DNA from: Parabacteroides goldsteinii
GTDB taxonomy: Bacteria > Bacteroidota > Bacteroidia > Bacteroidales > Tannerellaceae
Direction of reading: 5' to 3'
NCBI RefSeq assembly: GCF_015550595.1
Contig: NZ_JADNBB010000013.1
Span: 62,001-126,000 of the forward strand
Length of the DNA: 64,000 bases
Shown: positions 34,304 through 42,978 of the stretch, piece by piece
Layout: each line of letters starts with the position of its first letter
Numbering within the stretch: position 1 is the stretch's first letter
Made by a program: the position numbers and the translations under genes
Notes under the pieces: model-generated
What the model saw: the letters and a program-made list of their open reading frames with translations, nothing else
Told to the model about the DNA's origin: nothing
Databases searched by the model: none

Positions 34304-35519
34304 ACCATTTCTTCCCCAGATAATGTACGGGATACCAGGCGGCCATGAATCCAATGGCCGCTACCGTTATAAACGCTACCAGGATATCGGTAAATATTAC
34401 ACGTACGGGGTAGGCATCAATAATAAAGGCTCCTGCGGTTTGTCCCAGTTTAATCAGGCCGAACGATTGCTGTAGAAGACAAAGAACCAAACCTATCACA
34501 ATCCCTATTAACGCTCCGAATCCGGAGATCATCCAGCCTTCAAACAGAAATATGCGTCGGATAAGACTGTCGCTTGCTCCCATATTGCGAAGTGTACGGA
34601 CATCGTCCTGCTTTTCGATCATCAGCATCGATAGCGAACCTACCACATTGAATAAGGCGATTGCCAGAATAAAACAAAGGATCAGGAAAGTCATCCATTT
34701 CTCAATCTGCATCATCTTGAAAGACGCTTCCTGCTGTTCGAAGCGGTCTTGAACAATAAAGTCATCTCCTAAAATGGTTTTAATCTGTTTTTTTAAGGAA
34801 GAGATATCTGCTTTTTCGACTAATTTCAGTTCTATGGCACTGACTTCTTTATCATAATGAAACAGTTCGCGGGCAAGAGAGAGAGGAACGATCATATATC
34901 CTTCGTCGTAGACTTGCTGATTGATCATGAATACGCCATTGATATAGGGATATCCAGTATTGAAAGAAGATGCCGGATTTGATGTATTAACTTTTTCGTC
35001 CCGTTTGGGAACATACAGTTCCAACGGTGCAGCAAATCCGGGTCTTGCTCCGAGTTTCGATGCCAGGCCAACTCCTAATACCGCATAATCTGCTACCTCA
35101 TCTTTCAACGTGAATTTACCGTCTATCAGTACGCTATCCATTAAAGTTAGATGCTGGTATGCATCGTCTACTCCTTTAATGATAGCTACATCCTGGCGGT
35201 CGTGATAGCGTATCAGGGCATTGTCCTGCAATGTCTCACTGAAAAAGGCTATATCCTTCAACTCTCTTACTTTCTGTATTTCGGATGTTGTTGGATCGAA
35301 TACCTTTCCGGTCCGGGGGGTGATCTTTAGCTCCGGATCGAAACTGCTGAACATACCTGCAACCAGATCATTGAATCCGTTATAGACAGACAGTGCACAA
35401 ACCAATGCAATGGTAGCAACCACCACTCCGCAAACACATATCATGGATATGATATTGATCGCATTATGGGATTTCTTCGAAAAGAGGTACCGCCGGGCTA
35501 TATAAAACGGAAGATTCAA
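34296..35519 (-). CDS. FtsX-like permease (LolC/E-type)
   Basis: 407 residues. An N-terminal helix after MNLPFYIARRYLFSKKSHNAINIISMI, a periplasmic domain (about 50-270) and three C-terminal helices with MLMIEKQDDVRTLRNMGASDSLIRRIFLFEG, the LolC/LolE motif. The family moves lipoproteins out of the inner membrane with a LolD ATPase, which is not here. Last gene of an operon with the O-methyltransferase and rbfA (gaps of 12 bases). Confidence 0.88.
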   Translation of the reverse strand: MNLPFYIARRYLFSKKSHNAINIISMICVCGVVVATIALVCALSVYNGFNDLVAGMFSSFDPELKITPRTGKVFDPTTSEIQKVRELKDIAFFSETLQDNALIRYHDRQDVAIIKGVDDAYQHLTLMDSVLIDGKFTLKDEVADYAVLGVGLASKLGARPGFAAPLELYVPKRDEKVNTSNPASSFNTGYPYINGVFMINQQVYDEGYMIVPLSLARELFHYDKEVSAIELKLVEKADISSLKKQIKTILGDDFIVQDRFEQQEASFKMMQIEKWMTFLILCFILAIALFNVVGSLSMLMIEKQDDVRTLRNMGASDSLIRRIFLFEGWMISGFGALIGIVIGLVLCLLQQSFGLIKLGQTAGAFIIDAYPVRVIFTDILVAFITVAAIGFMAAWYPVHYLGKKWFS

Positions 35520-35531
35520 AGTTCTGTTCCC

Positions 35532-35867
35532 TTATTTTTGAAGCAATTTATCAATGTTCTCGATATAATCCAGTGAGTCGTCGATAAAGAAGCTCAGTTC
35601 CGGAATGATACGTACCTGTTTGCCGATACGTTTACCTAGGTCGAAACGGATTGCTTTGGTATTGGCACGGATGGACTCCAGCAATTCTTCACCTTTTTCG
35701 GAAGGGAAGATACTTAAGTATGCTTTGGCTACACCCAGGTCGGGGCTAACGCGCACTGCACTTACAGAAATCAGTATACCCGGCATTCCCTGGGTCTGTT
35801 TCTGGAAAATATCGCCTAATTCTTTCTGGATCAGACGACCAATCTTATTCAGTCTTGTACTTTCCAT
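35532..35867 (-). CDS. rbfA: Ribosome-binding factor A
   Basis: Helps mature the 30S subunit and its 16S 5' end. 111 residues: TRLNKIGRLIQKELGDIFQ, ISVSAVRVSPDLGVAKAYLSIFP, LGKRIGKQVRIIPELSFFIDDSLDYIENIDKLL. All RbfA blocks are present. Middle gene of a three-gene operon. Confidence 0.93.
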   Translation of the reverse strand: MESTRLNKIGRLIQKELGDIFQKQTQGMPGILISVSAVRVSPDLGVAKAYLSIFPSEKGEELLESIRANTKAIRFDLGKRIGKQVRIIPELSFFIDDSLDYIENIDKLLQK

Positions 35868-35879
35868 ATCGTTATAATT

Positions 35880-36506
35880 TTATTTTTTCCAAATCATTGT
35901 CAGGCCGTCGCGAAGTGGAAGGATCACTTTCTCCACTCGTGGGTCTGCTTTTATTTTATCATTAAAACTAAGAATACCGATGGTTTGTTTATCTGCCGGG
36001 TGGGGTTTTTCCAATACTTTACCATCCCAAAGCGTATTATCGGCCAGGATCAAGCCGCCGGGGCGGACCTTCGGAAATACCAGATCGAAGTATTCTGAGT
36101 ATAATCGTTTGTCTGCATCGATAAACACAAGGTCGAATACTTCGTCAAGTTGAGGGATGATCTCCATCGCATCTCCGAAATGCAGTTTTATTTTCTCTTT
36201 ATAAGGGGAGCGGGAAAGATACTTCATGATAAAATCTTCCATTTCATCATTTATCTCAAGGGTGTGGATAAGTGCATCTTCATCAGTCCCTTCAGCCAGA
36301 CAGAGTGTGGCATAACCGGTGTAAGTTCCGATTTCCAGTACACGCCTTGGACGTAGCATGCGACAAAACATTTTCAGTATACGTCCCTGCAAATGCCCGG
36401 ACAGCATACGCGGACGCAGTAGGTTTACGTTGGCATCCCGGTTCAATGTGGATAGCAAGTCTCCTTCTTCGTCACTGTGAGAGAGAATGTATTCGTCTAA
36501 TGTCAT
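35880..36506 (-). CDS. O-methyltransferase (catechol/caffeoyl-CoA type)
   Basis: 208 residues. VLEIGTYTGYATLCLAEG (SAM site), HTLEINDEM, LHFGDAMEIIPQLDEVFDLVFIDADKRLYSEYFDLV, and ADNTLWDGKV, the metal-binding DN pair. First gene of the operon with rbfA and the FtsX permease; a TATATTTG -7 box lies 24 bases upstream. Substrate unknown. Confidence 0.9.
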   Translation of the reverse strand: MTLDEYILSHSDEEGDLLSTLNRDANVNLLRPRMLSGHLQGRILKMFCRMLRPRRVLEIGTYTGYATLCLAEGTDEDALIHTLEINDEMEDFIMKYLSRSPYKEKIKLHFGDAMEIIPQLDEVFDLVFIDADKRLYSEYFDLVFPKVRPGGLILADNTLWDGKVLEKPHPADKQTIGILSFNDKIKADPRVEKVILPLRDGLTMIWKK

Positions 36507-36529
36507 TTAAATAAAGAATGTTTATACGT

Positions 36530-36537
36530 CAAATATA
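36530..36537 (-). promoter_or_regulatory. -7 box of the O-methyltransferase operon
   Basis: TATATTTG on the minus strand, directly after the pyk terminator. Confidence 0.55.
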
Positions 36538-36539
36538 CA

Positions 36540-36575
36540 AAAGTTCGCTCTTACACAAAGGCAAAAGCGAACTTT
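36540..36575 (-). terminator. Terminator of pyk
   Basis: AAAGTTCGCT/AGCGAACTTT (36540-36549 with 36566-36575), 10 perfect pairs, 15 bases past the pyk stop, with a short U-rich tail on the minus strand. Confidence 0.75.
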
Positions 36576-36589
36576 CGGTTTTATTTTAA

Positions 36590-38041
36590 TTATTCTTTAA
36601 AGGTCGGGAGAGAATAATTGTTTCCTGAATCCAACACTTTGCCAACATTGTTGATTTCGAGGAACGTTGTTCCTCCACCTTCACCGAAGCTTCCGCTCAG
36701 ATAGGCAACCATGTCGTTGCGTGTGATACGCCCGCTTTTGATCAGTTCGTTCAGTGCACTGTAAAAGTAGTTACGACGGCTGTCATCCCACGGCTGGTAT
36801 ACAGCCCATACACCGTACGACAGGGAAAGCATGCGTGTTACACGTTGGTTGTAGCAGATGGCGAATACCGTAGATGTGCCACGGAAAGCAGCGAGATAAC
36901 GGGCGGTACGTCCGGTATAACTGTCGGTGATAATCGCTTTCACATGCAATTTGTTGGATGACTTTACGGCCTGTTTTGCCAGGTATGAAGTCACGTCCAG
37001 GTCATTACCTTCGATAGGTACGCGGATATCGTTTGCTGCAAGTTTTGTCTTTTCGGCTTCACGGGCAACCTTTGTCATTGTCTGGACGGCCTCGAGCGGA
37101 TATTTACCATATGCCGTTTCGCCACTCAACATTAATGCGTCCGTACGGTAGTAGATTGCATTGGCAATATCGGTTACCTCCGCGCGGGTAGGACGCGGGT
37201 TCTTTATCATGGAGTGAAGCATCTGGGTCGCCACGATTACCGGTTTCTTCACTTCTACACACTTGCGGATCAGTACGCGTTGGATTCCCGGAATCTTTTC
37301 TGCAGGGACTTCAATACCCAGGTCGCCGCGGGCAATCATGATACCGTAAGCCACTTCCAGGATTTCGTCGATGTTGTCTACACCTTCCTGGTTTTCGATC
37401 TTGGCAATGATTTTGATCGGGCTTTTATGTTCGTCAAGGATATGTTGGATATCCAGTACATCCTGTTTATTTCTTACAAAAGAGTGGGCGATGAAATCGA
37501 GATCGTTTTCGATAGCCCAAACGATATTTTTACGGTCTTTCTCTGTCAGTGAAGGCAAGTTGATGCGTACCCCCGGTACGTTTACGCTTTTGCGGCTACC
37601 CAATACGGCATCGTTTTCTACTTCACAGACCAGATAGTCGTCATGTTTCTCGATCACTTTCAATTCCAGGTCGCCATCGTCGATCAGGACATCGCTTCCA
37701 ACTTCCAGGTCGCCGACAAAATTTTTGTATGATACATAGATGCAATCACGTGAGGTTTCACCGTTCGGGTCGCCTACGATCTTTACATGGTCGCCGGTTG
37801 TGAAAGATATCGGCTCCTGGGAGATAGTAGTGCGTACCTCAGGGCCTTTCGTATCCATCAGAATCCCGATGCGGTCGGATACGGAACGGACATTTGTAAC
37901 AACACGGTTCAAACCTTCTTCCATCATGTGGGCCGTATTTAGGCGCACAACATTCATTCCTGCATTGTACAGTGAGCGGATAAATTCCACATCACAACGT
38001 TGATCAGAAATCGTAGCAACAATCTTAGTATGCTTTAACAT
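36590..38041 (-). CDS. pyk: Pyruvate kinase
   Basis: Converts phosphoenolpyruvate and ADP to pyruvate and ATP, last glycolytic step. 483 residues. KHTKIVATISDQRCD, VRLNTAHM (substrate Arg and following Asn), DTKGPEVRT, the active-site signature IKIIAKIENQEGVDNIDEI, IMIARGDLGIEVP, and MLHSMIKNPRPTRAEVTDIANAIYYRTDALMLSGETAYGKYPLEAV. Complete. Confidence 0.97.
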   Translation of the reverse strand: MLKHTKIVATISDQRCDVEFIRSLYNAGMNVVRLNTAHMMEEGLNRVVTNVRSVSDRIGILMDTKGPEVRTTISQEPISFTTGDHVKIVGDPNGETSRDCIYVSYKNFVGDLEVGSDVLIDDGDLELKVIEKHDDYLVCEVENDAVLGSRKSVNVPGVRINLPSLTEKDRKNIVWAIENDLDFIAHSFVRNKQDVLDIQHILDEHKSPIKIIAKIENQEGVDNIDEILEVAYGIMIARGDLGIEVPAEKIPGIQRVLIRKCVEVKKPVIVATQMLHSMIKNPRPTRAEVTDIANAIYYRTDALMLSGETAYGKYPLEAVQTMTKVAREAEKTKLAANDIRVPIEGNDLDVTSYLAKQAVKSSNKLHVKAIITDSYTGRTARYLAAFRGTSTVFAICYNQRVTRMLSLSYGVWAVYQPWDDSRRNYFYSALNELIKSGRITRNDMVAYLSGSFGEGGGTTFLEINNVGKVLDSGNNYSLPTFKE

Positions 38042-38080
38042 ATAACCTTATAAATATTATAACCTATTATTTCTTTAAGA

Positions 38081-38221
38081 GTTGACAGTTGGCAAGTGAC
38101 AGTCGATTGTTAAAAAACTATCTGAACTGCTTCTCGTCGGGTGTCAGGCTCTAATAACCTTTTCTTTGTGTTTCGTCTTAGTTCTCCGTTAACTGTCAAC
38201 TGTTATTTGTCAACTGTCAAC
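38081..38221. repeat. Inverted and direct repeats of AACTGTCAAC
   Basis: GTTGACAGTT at 38081-38090 and its complement AACTGTCAAC at 38191-38200 and 38212-38221. The last two flank and overlap the aroQ stop, so the repeat supplies the protein's last residues (QLTVDK). Confidence 0.6.
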
Positions 38222-38637
38222 TGAATAAGTGCTTCAAGTGCCAGCCGGTATGAATCCAGGCCGAATCCAAGGATCACTCCTTTGCAGGCTGCAGAGATCA
38301 TCGAAACATGACGGAACGATTCGCGTGCATGTACGTTTGAAATGTGTACTTCTACTACCGGAGTATTTACTGCTTTTATGGCGTCATGCAATGCGATGGA
38401 AGTATGTGTATATGCTCCCGCATTCATTATAATACCATCGTATTCGAAACCCACTTCGTGGATTTTGTTTATCATTTCGCCTTCCACATTACTTTGATAG
38501 TAGGCAATTTCGCATTGAGGATATCGGGCGCGTAGTTCGTCCAGGTAACTCTCGAAGGAAGCACTACCATACACTGTCGGCTCTCGTTTGCCCAACAGGT
38601 TAAGATTAGGACCGTTAATAATCTGAATCTTCTTCAT
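38203..38637 (-). CDS. aroQ: Type II 3-dehydroquinate dehydratase
   Basis: Third step of the shikimate pathway. 144 residues. IQIINGPNLNLLGKREPTVYG with the catalytic Tyr loop, YYQSNVEGEMINKIHE, IMNAGAYTHTSIALHDAI, EVHISNVHARESFRHVSMISAACKGVILGFGLDSY. Complete; the last codons lie within an intergenic repeat. Confidence 0.95.
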   Translation of the reverse strand: MKKIQIINGPNLNLLGKREPTVYGSASFESYLDELRARYPQCEIAYYQSNVEGEMINKIHEVGFEYDGIIMNAGAYTHTSIALHDAIKAVNTPVVEVHISNVHARESFRHVSMISAACKGVILGFGLDSYRLALEALIQLTVDK

Positions 38638-38653
38638 TTTGCTGTAACTTTAT

Positions 38654-38699
38654 TACCTTTGTACCACCTTGTACGGGCTGAAAATATCCGGCAAAGGTA
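38654..38699. promoter_or_regulatory. Divergent -7 boxes of xerD and aroQ
   Basis: TACCTTTG on the plus strand (38654-38661) towards xerD, and TACCTTTG on the minus strand (38699-38692) towards aroQ. The two promoters face outwards across 38 bases and would compete. Confidence 0.5.
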
Positions 38700-38737
38700 G
38701 TGATTTTATTTGACACATACATAATTACCTGTCTACA

Positions 38738-39643
38738 ATGCAGCAAGGAAAAGATATAATCAGCAAATATAAGACCTGGCTCCGGCTGGAGAAGTCATTA
38801 TCTGCCAATTCGATAGAGGCTTACCTGACCGACCTTGATAAACTTACCCGCTTCATCGAATCGGAAGGAAAAGGGTATACCGACATTACCTATCAGGATT
38901 TACAGCAGTTTGTCGCCCAGTTACACGATATTGGAATTCATCCCCGTTCGCAGGCTCGTATCATTTCGGGTATTAAGTCGTTCTACCGCTTCATGTTACT
39001 GGACGAGTATATAACAGTTGATCCGACTGAATTGTTGGAGTCTCCCAAGATCGGATTAAAGTTGCCGGAGGTTCTGACCGTCAATGAGATAAATGATATA
39101 CTCGATTCTATCGACCTTTCTTTGCCAGAAGGCCAGCGTAACCGTGCTATGCTGGAGGTATTGTATAGCTGCGGGCTACGTGTTTCCGAACTTACTTCCC
39201 TGCGTTATTCGGATGTATATTTTGATGAAGGGTTTATCAAAGTAGAAGGGAAGGGAAGCAAGCAGCGTCTTGTCCCGATTTCCGATACGGCTATTCGTGA
39301 GATAAAGAATTATTTATTGGATCGTAATTTGGTTGCTGTTAAAAAAGGATATGAAGATATTCTATTCCTGAGCCGTCGTGGAACGGGACTTTCACGTATC
39401 ATGGTGTTTCATGTGATCAAACAGCAAGCGGAGATGGCAGGTATACAAAAGAATGTGAGCCCTCATACTTTCCGCCACTCTTTTGCGACTCATTTATTGG
39501 AAGGAGGAGCCAATCTTCGTGCTATACAGGATATGCTGGGACATGAAAAGATCACAACGACGGAGATATATACACATATCGACCGGGAATTCCTGCGTAA
39601 AGAAATATTGGAACATCATCCCCGGAGCCGTCACCGGGAATAA
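38738..39643 (+). CDS. xerD: Tyrosine recombinase XerD
   Basis: Resolves chromosome dimers at dif together with XerC. 301 residues. N-terminal SAM-like domain (LEKSLSANSIEAYLTDLDKLTRF); catalytic Arg in YSCGLRVSELTSLRYSD, Lys in VEGKGSKQRLVPI, HTFRHSFATHLLEGGANLRAIQDMLGHEKITTTEIYTHID with His, Arg, His and the Tyr nucleophile. Normal length and chromosomal setting separate it from the element integrase at 52556. Confidence 0.93.
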   Translation: MQQGKDIISKYKTWLRLEKSLSANSIEAYLTDLDKLTRFIESEGKGYTDITYQDLQQFVAQLHDIGIHPRSQARIISGIKSFYRFMLLDEYITVDPTELLESPKIGLKLPEVLTVNEINDILDSIDLSLPEGQRNRAMLEVLYSCGLRVSELTSLRYSDVYFDEGFIKVEGKGSKQRLVPISDTAIREIKNYLLDRNLVAVKKGYEDILFLSRRGTGLSRIMVFHVIKQQAEMAGIQKNVSPHTFRHSFATHLLEGGANLRAIQDMLGHEKITTTEIYTHIDREFLRKEILEHHPRSRHRE

Positions 39644-39655
39644 TGCTTTCCAGTA

Positions 39656-41656
39656 TTATTTTTCAAAATCTGAAATACGATTTATTCTACCGATCAGTTC
39701 ATCGCCCAGTGTCCGTTTTGTGCTGATGTGTTCTTTGACTGCTGTAACGAATGGGTTTTGTTCGAATGCGCCACGTACAATTTCGAAGTCTTCTTCTTTC
39801 TCTTTCCGGGTGCCGTCTACGCCGAAACCGGTCATCGAGGTGAGGGAGAATTCTTTTTGTGCATCTTTATATAATAATTCGTCCAGGCTGATTACGGATG
39901 ATTTCCACAACTCTACCAACCGGATGATCTCTGCAGCGGTGATCGTTTTTAGGTTGATGTTGTAATACGCTTCGATTTTTTCGTAAGCCCATGTCCATTC
40001 CATATCGTAATAATGGCTGTGCATCGAATGGAAAAAAGCTTCTATCGTGGACAATGAATGAGTCTGTCCCGTTTCAATCTCACCGATCAGGTTATCCAGT
40101 TCCTCTTTGGGAAGGATTAATCCTGACAAGTCGATCCATTCACCAGAACCTATCTCCGATGTAGGTTGTAGTTGTTGTCGGACCTCTTCGATAGAGCGGA
40201 ATTCTGTGCCTTCCAGTCTTTTGATCAAGGAGTTGCCCAGAAACTTGTTGATTGCCATTCCGTATAAATTCAGGGCATTTCGTAGAGACGAACCTTTAAT
40301 GCGGGTATTTTGGAAATAATATATTTCAGATGTTTCACCCACCAGTTGCTGCAGGTTTTTCAGGATACCGACCGCCTTTATCATTTTATGGATCGTGTAG
40401 GGACTCAATAGGTTGTAGTTGATCATATCCAGGCGTTCCGGATCGGTTCGTTTATCACGTTTCGGCCATTTCTGGGCATCGCGGATCGTACCTACGCTTC
40501 TGAGATTGACACCGGGAACCAGATAAGTCTCATCGTCTTTCTCTATCAGGTAGGAGAAAGGCATGTCCGATGTGTCGCTATGATGGTGGTGGCGGCCCAT
40601 GACCAGGGAGAATGCACCGATACGTGCCGGCCAAAGGATGTACGAGTCGCTGGTCGTCTTCGATCCCCTTTCTACAATCCCTTGGTGGATAGGTCCCAGT
40701 TTATACATATGATTGCTTTGGTTCGAACCGCTTCCGGCGTTCAGGAACGAATACATCCCTGCTATCAATAGGCTGCTTTTGTGCATGGAGACAGTGAACG
40801 GACCGGCAAAGATGGCGCAAGCTTCCCCATTTTCGAAAGCACAGTTACTGAATAATAATGAGTCGTGAGCCGAGAAGTTATGAGTCACATGGCAAGCTTG
40901 CCCGATGAAGCAGCGGATGATCTTGGCTGCGTCGGCAATAACCGCTCCTGACGAGAGGATGAAATCCTGGGCGATCACGCTGTCGCCGATATATACCGGG
41001 GCTTGTTTGTTACTGTTGACCGAACCGTTTTCCAGGCGGGTGCAGTTTTCTATCGTTGTATGATCTCCGATCCGAACATTGCGGATGGTTCCCGTATTGA
41101 TAATCCTGACCTGTTTGCCGATCGTGCCATAATCGGATGTAATGCTTTCGGCATAATTGGCTATCAGTTCCTGTAAGTGCCGGATCAGTTCCGGTCGATG
41201 GCGGTAGAGGGCAATAACATAAGCCATTGAAGCGGAAAGGCTGTCGTAGATCGGGACTTCCCGGCCTCCGGTTTCGTTCAGAACCGATACGGCAACATTG
41301 TTACCAAAAGAAGTTGTTCCGTCTACGACCATTACATTTACGTTCTCGATAAAGCAATCGTCGTTGATACGGTAGTTGGCAATATAATTATGTATATTCT
41401 CGATCAGGATATTGTCGCCTAAAAAACAGTTATGCAAACTTGCATTCCTGATCCCACTATGCTTCCTGACTCCGCCGGGCAATATAAATTCCTTTTCGAA
41501 GAGGCCCAATATGACACTTCCCGAAAACCGTACGTTGGAAAGGTATTTCGTATCAAAAGTGAGCGGGACAAACACCTGATCCCAGCTTTCTGCACGGCAG
41601 TCTTGAGATTGCAGGATTGTAATCTCTTCCGGCCGCAGGTTTCTTATTTTATCCAT
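39656..41656 (-). CDS. DUF4954 family protein with left-handed beta-helix
   Basis: 666 residues. The first 350 have hexapeptide-like rungs (IRNASLHNCFLGDNILIENI, VRIGDHTTIENCTRLENGS, VYIGDSVIAQDF) as in acyltransferase and sugar-nucleotide-transferase beta-helices. A HisHisHisHis stretch in MGRHHHHSDTSDMPFSYL and a helical C-terminal half follow. This matches DUF4954, widespread in Bacteroidetes. Possibly a nucleotidyl- or acyltransferase; function not known. Single gene between xerD (convergent) and hflX. Confidence 0.85.
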   Translation of the reverse strand: MDKIRNLRPEEITILQSQDCRAESWDQVFVPLTFDTKYLSNVRFSGSVILGLFEKEFILPGGVRKHSGIRNASLHNCFLGDNILIENIHNYIANYRINDDCFIENVNVMVVDGTTSFGNNVAVSVLNETGGREVPIYDSLSASMAYVIALYRHRPELIRHLQELIANYAESITSDYGTIGKQVRIINTGTIRNVRIGDHTTIENCTRLENGSVNSNKQAPVYIGDSVIAQDFILSSGAVIADAAKIIRCFIGQACHVTHNFSAHDSLLFSNCAFENGEACAIFAGPFTVSMHKSSLLIAGMYSFLNAGSGSNQSNHMYKLGPIHQGIVERGSKTTSDSYILWPARIGAFSLVMGRHHHHSDTSDMPFSYLIEKDDETYLVPGVNLRSVGTIRDAQKWPKRDKRTDPERLDMINYNLLSPYTIHKMIKAVGILKNLQQLVGETSEIYYFQNTRIKGSSLRNALNLYGMAINKFLGNSLIKRLEGTEFRSIEEVRQQLQPTSEIGSGEWIDLSGLILPKEELDNLIGEIETGQTHSLSTIEAFFHSMHSHYYDMEWTWAYEKIEAYYNINLKTITAAEIIRLVELWKSSVISLDELLYKDAQKEFSLTSMTGFGVDGTRKEKEEDFEIVRGAFEQNPFVTAVKEHISTKRTLGDELIGRINRISDFEK

Positions 41657-41693
41657 TGGTCAACTGGTTTGTGATTCTATTCGTTTTATGACT

Positions 41694-42908
41694 TTACTCT
41701 TCTTCGTCGTATTGTTGGAAGAGGAAGTCATTGTAAGGAAAACGGGTGATATGTATTTGTTTAACTCGTTCGTATAACAATGCTTTTAAAGCATCTATAT
41801 TGGTACGTTCCTTGGCGGAGATGAAGATACAATTGTCCTGTAATTTGTTCATCCAGGTACGTTTCAACTCGTCCAGGTCAATATTTTCGCGTGTCCGAGG
41901 GGTGAGGTCGTCTTCGTCTTTCGGTACAAATGTGAAAGCATCTACTTTGTTGAAGACCATGATCATCGGCTTCTCTGTTTTGTCGATCTCTGCCAAGGTC
42001 TTGTTTACCACTTCGATCTGTTCTTCGAAAGTCGGGTGGGAGATATCCACTACATGTATGAGTAAATCGGCCTCACGCACTTCGTCGAGGGTCGATTTGA
42101 ACGACTCGACTAGTTCGGTTGGTAGTTTGCGGATAAAACCGACCGTGTCTGACAACAGGAACGGAAGGTTTTCGACAATCACCTTTCTGACGGTTGTGTC
42201 GAGTGTGGCGAACAATTTGTTTTCAGCAAATACATCGCTCTTGCTCAACTGATTCATCAATGTGGATTTACCTACGTTGGTATATCCGACCAATGCCACG
42301 CGGACCATCTTGCCGCGGTTCTTCCGTTGAACACTTTTCTGTTTGTCGATCTCTATCAAGTCACGCTTCAGCTTGGATATTTTATCCAGGATGATACGTT
42401 TGTCGGTTTCGAGCTGGGTTTCACCCGGTCCGCGCATGCCGACACCACCCCGTTGACGTTCGAGGTGAGTCCACAAACGTGTTAGACGGGGCAGCATGTA
42501 TTTGTACTGAGCCAGTTCCACCTGTGTTTTAGCATTGGCGGTCTGTGCACGATGGGCAAATATATCGAGGATCAGGCTGGTACGATCGAGTATTTTTACC
42601 TGAAGTTCCTTTTCTATGTTACGAAGCTGTTTGGGAGACAGTTCGTCGTCGAAAATAACCAATCCGATTTCGTTTTCGATGACGTATTCTTTTATCTCCT
42701 GAAGTTTTCCGGTTCCGACAAAAGTAACGGGGTTCGGATAGTCCAGTTTCTGATAAAACTGTTTAACGGCTTCGGCTCCGGCCGTATCGGCAAGAAATGC
42801 CAATTCGTCCAGATATTCTTTTACCTTCTGTTCGTTTTGCTCGGGGGTAATCAAACCAACGAGCACCGCTTTTTCTGTGAGCGCTTCTGATATGATAAAT
42901 TCTTTCAT
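41694..42908 (-). CDS. hflX: GTPase HflX
   Basis: Ribosome-associated GTPase that splits stalled ribosomes under stress. 404 residues. N-terminal HflX domain with FVGTGKLQEI and FDDELSPKQLRNIE, then RQRGGVGMRGPGETQLE, G1 GYTNVGKSTLMNQL, G2/G3 DTTVRKV and SDTVGFIRKLP, G4 FNKVD. The -7 box ends only four bases before the start codon, so the mRNA may be almost leaderless. Confidence 0.94.
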   Translation of the reverse strand: MKEFIISEALTEKAVLVGLITPEQNEQKVKEYLDELAFLADTAGAEAVKQFYQKLDYPNPVTFVGTGKLQEIKEYVIENEIGLVIFDDELSPKQLRNIEKELQVKILDRTSLILDIFAHRAQTANAKTQVELAQYKYMLPRLTRLWTHLERQRGGVGMRGPGETQLETDKRIILDKISKLKRDLIEIDKQKSVQRKNRGKMVRVALVGYTNVGKSTLMNQLSKSDVFAENKLFATLDTTVRKVIVENLPFLLSDTVGFIRKLPTELVESFKSTLDEVREADLLIHVVDISHPTFEEQIEVVNKTLAEIDKTEKPMIMVFNKVDAFTFVPKDEDDLTPRTRENIDLDELKRTWMNKLQDNCIFISAKERTNIDALKALLYERVKQIHITRFPYNDFLFQQYDEEE

Positions 42909-42912
42909 GCGA

Positions 42913-42947
42913 CAAAGATAATCATTTCAATTATTTCTTTATATTTG
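42913..42947. promoter_or_regulatory. Divergent -7 boxes of hflX and the secreted-protein gene
   Basis: TATCTTTG on the minus strand (42920-42913), 4 bases before hflX; TATATTTG on the plus strand (42940-42947), 31 bases before 42979. Confidence 0.6.
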
Positions 42948-42978
42948 CGAACAGAATAACGATCAAAATAGTTTAGCT

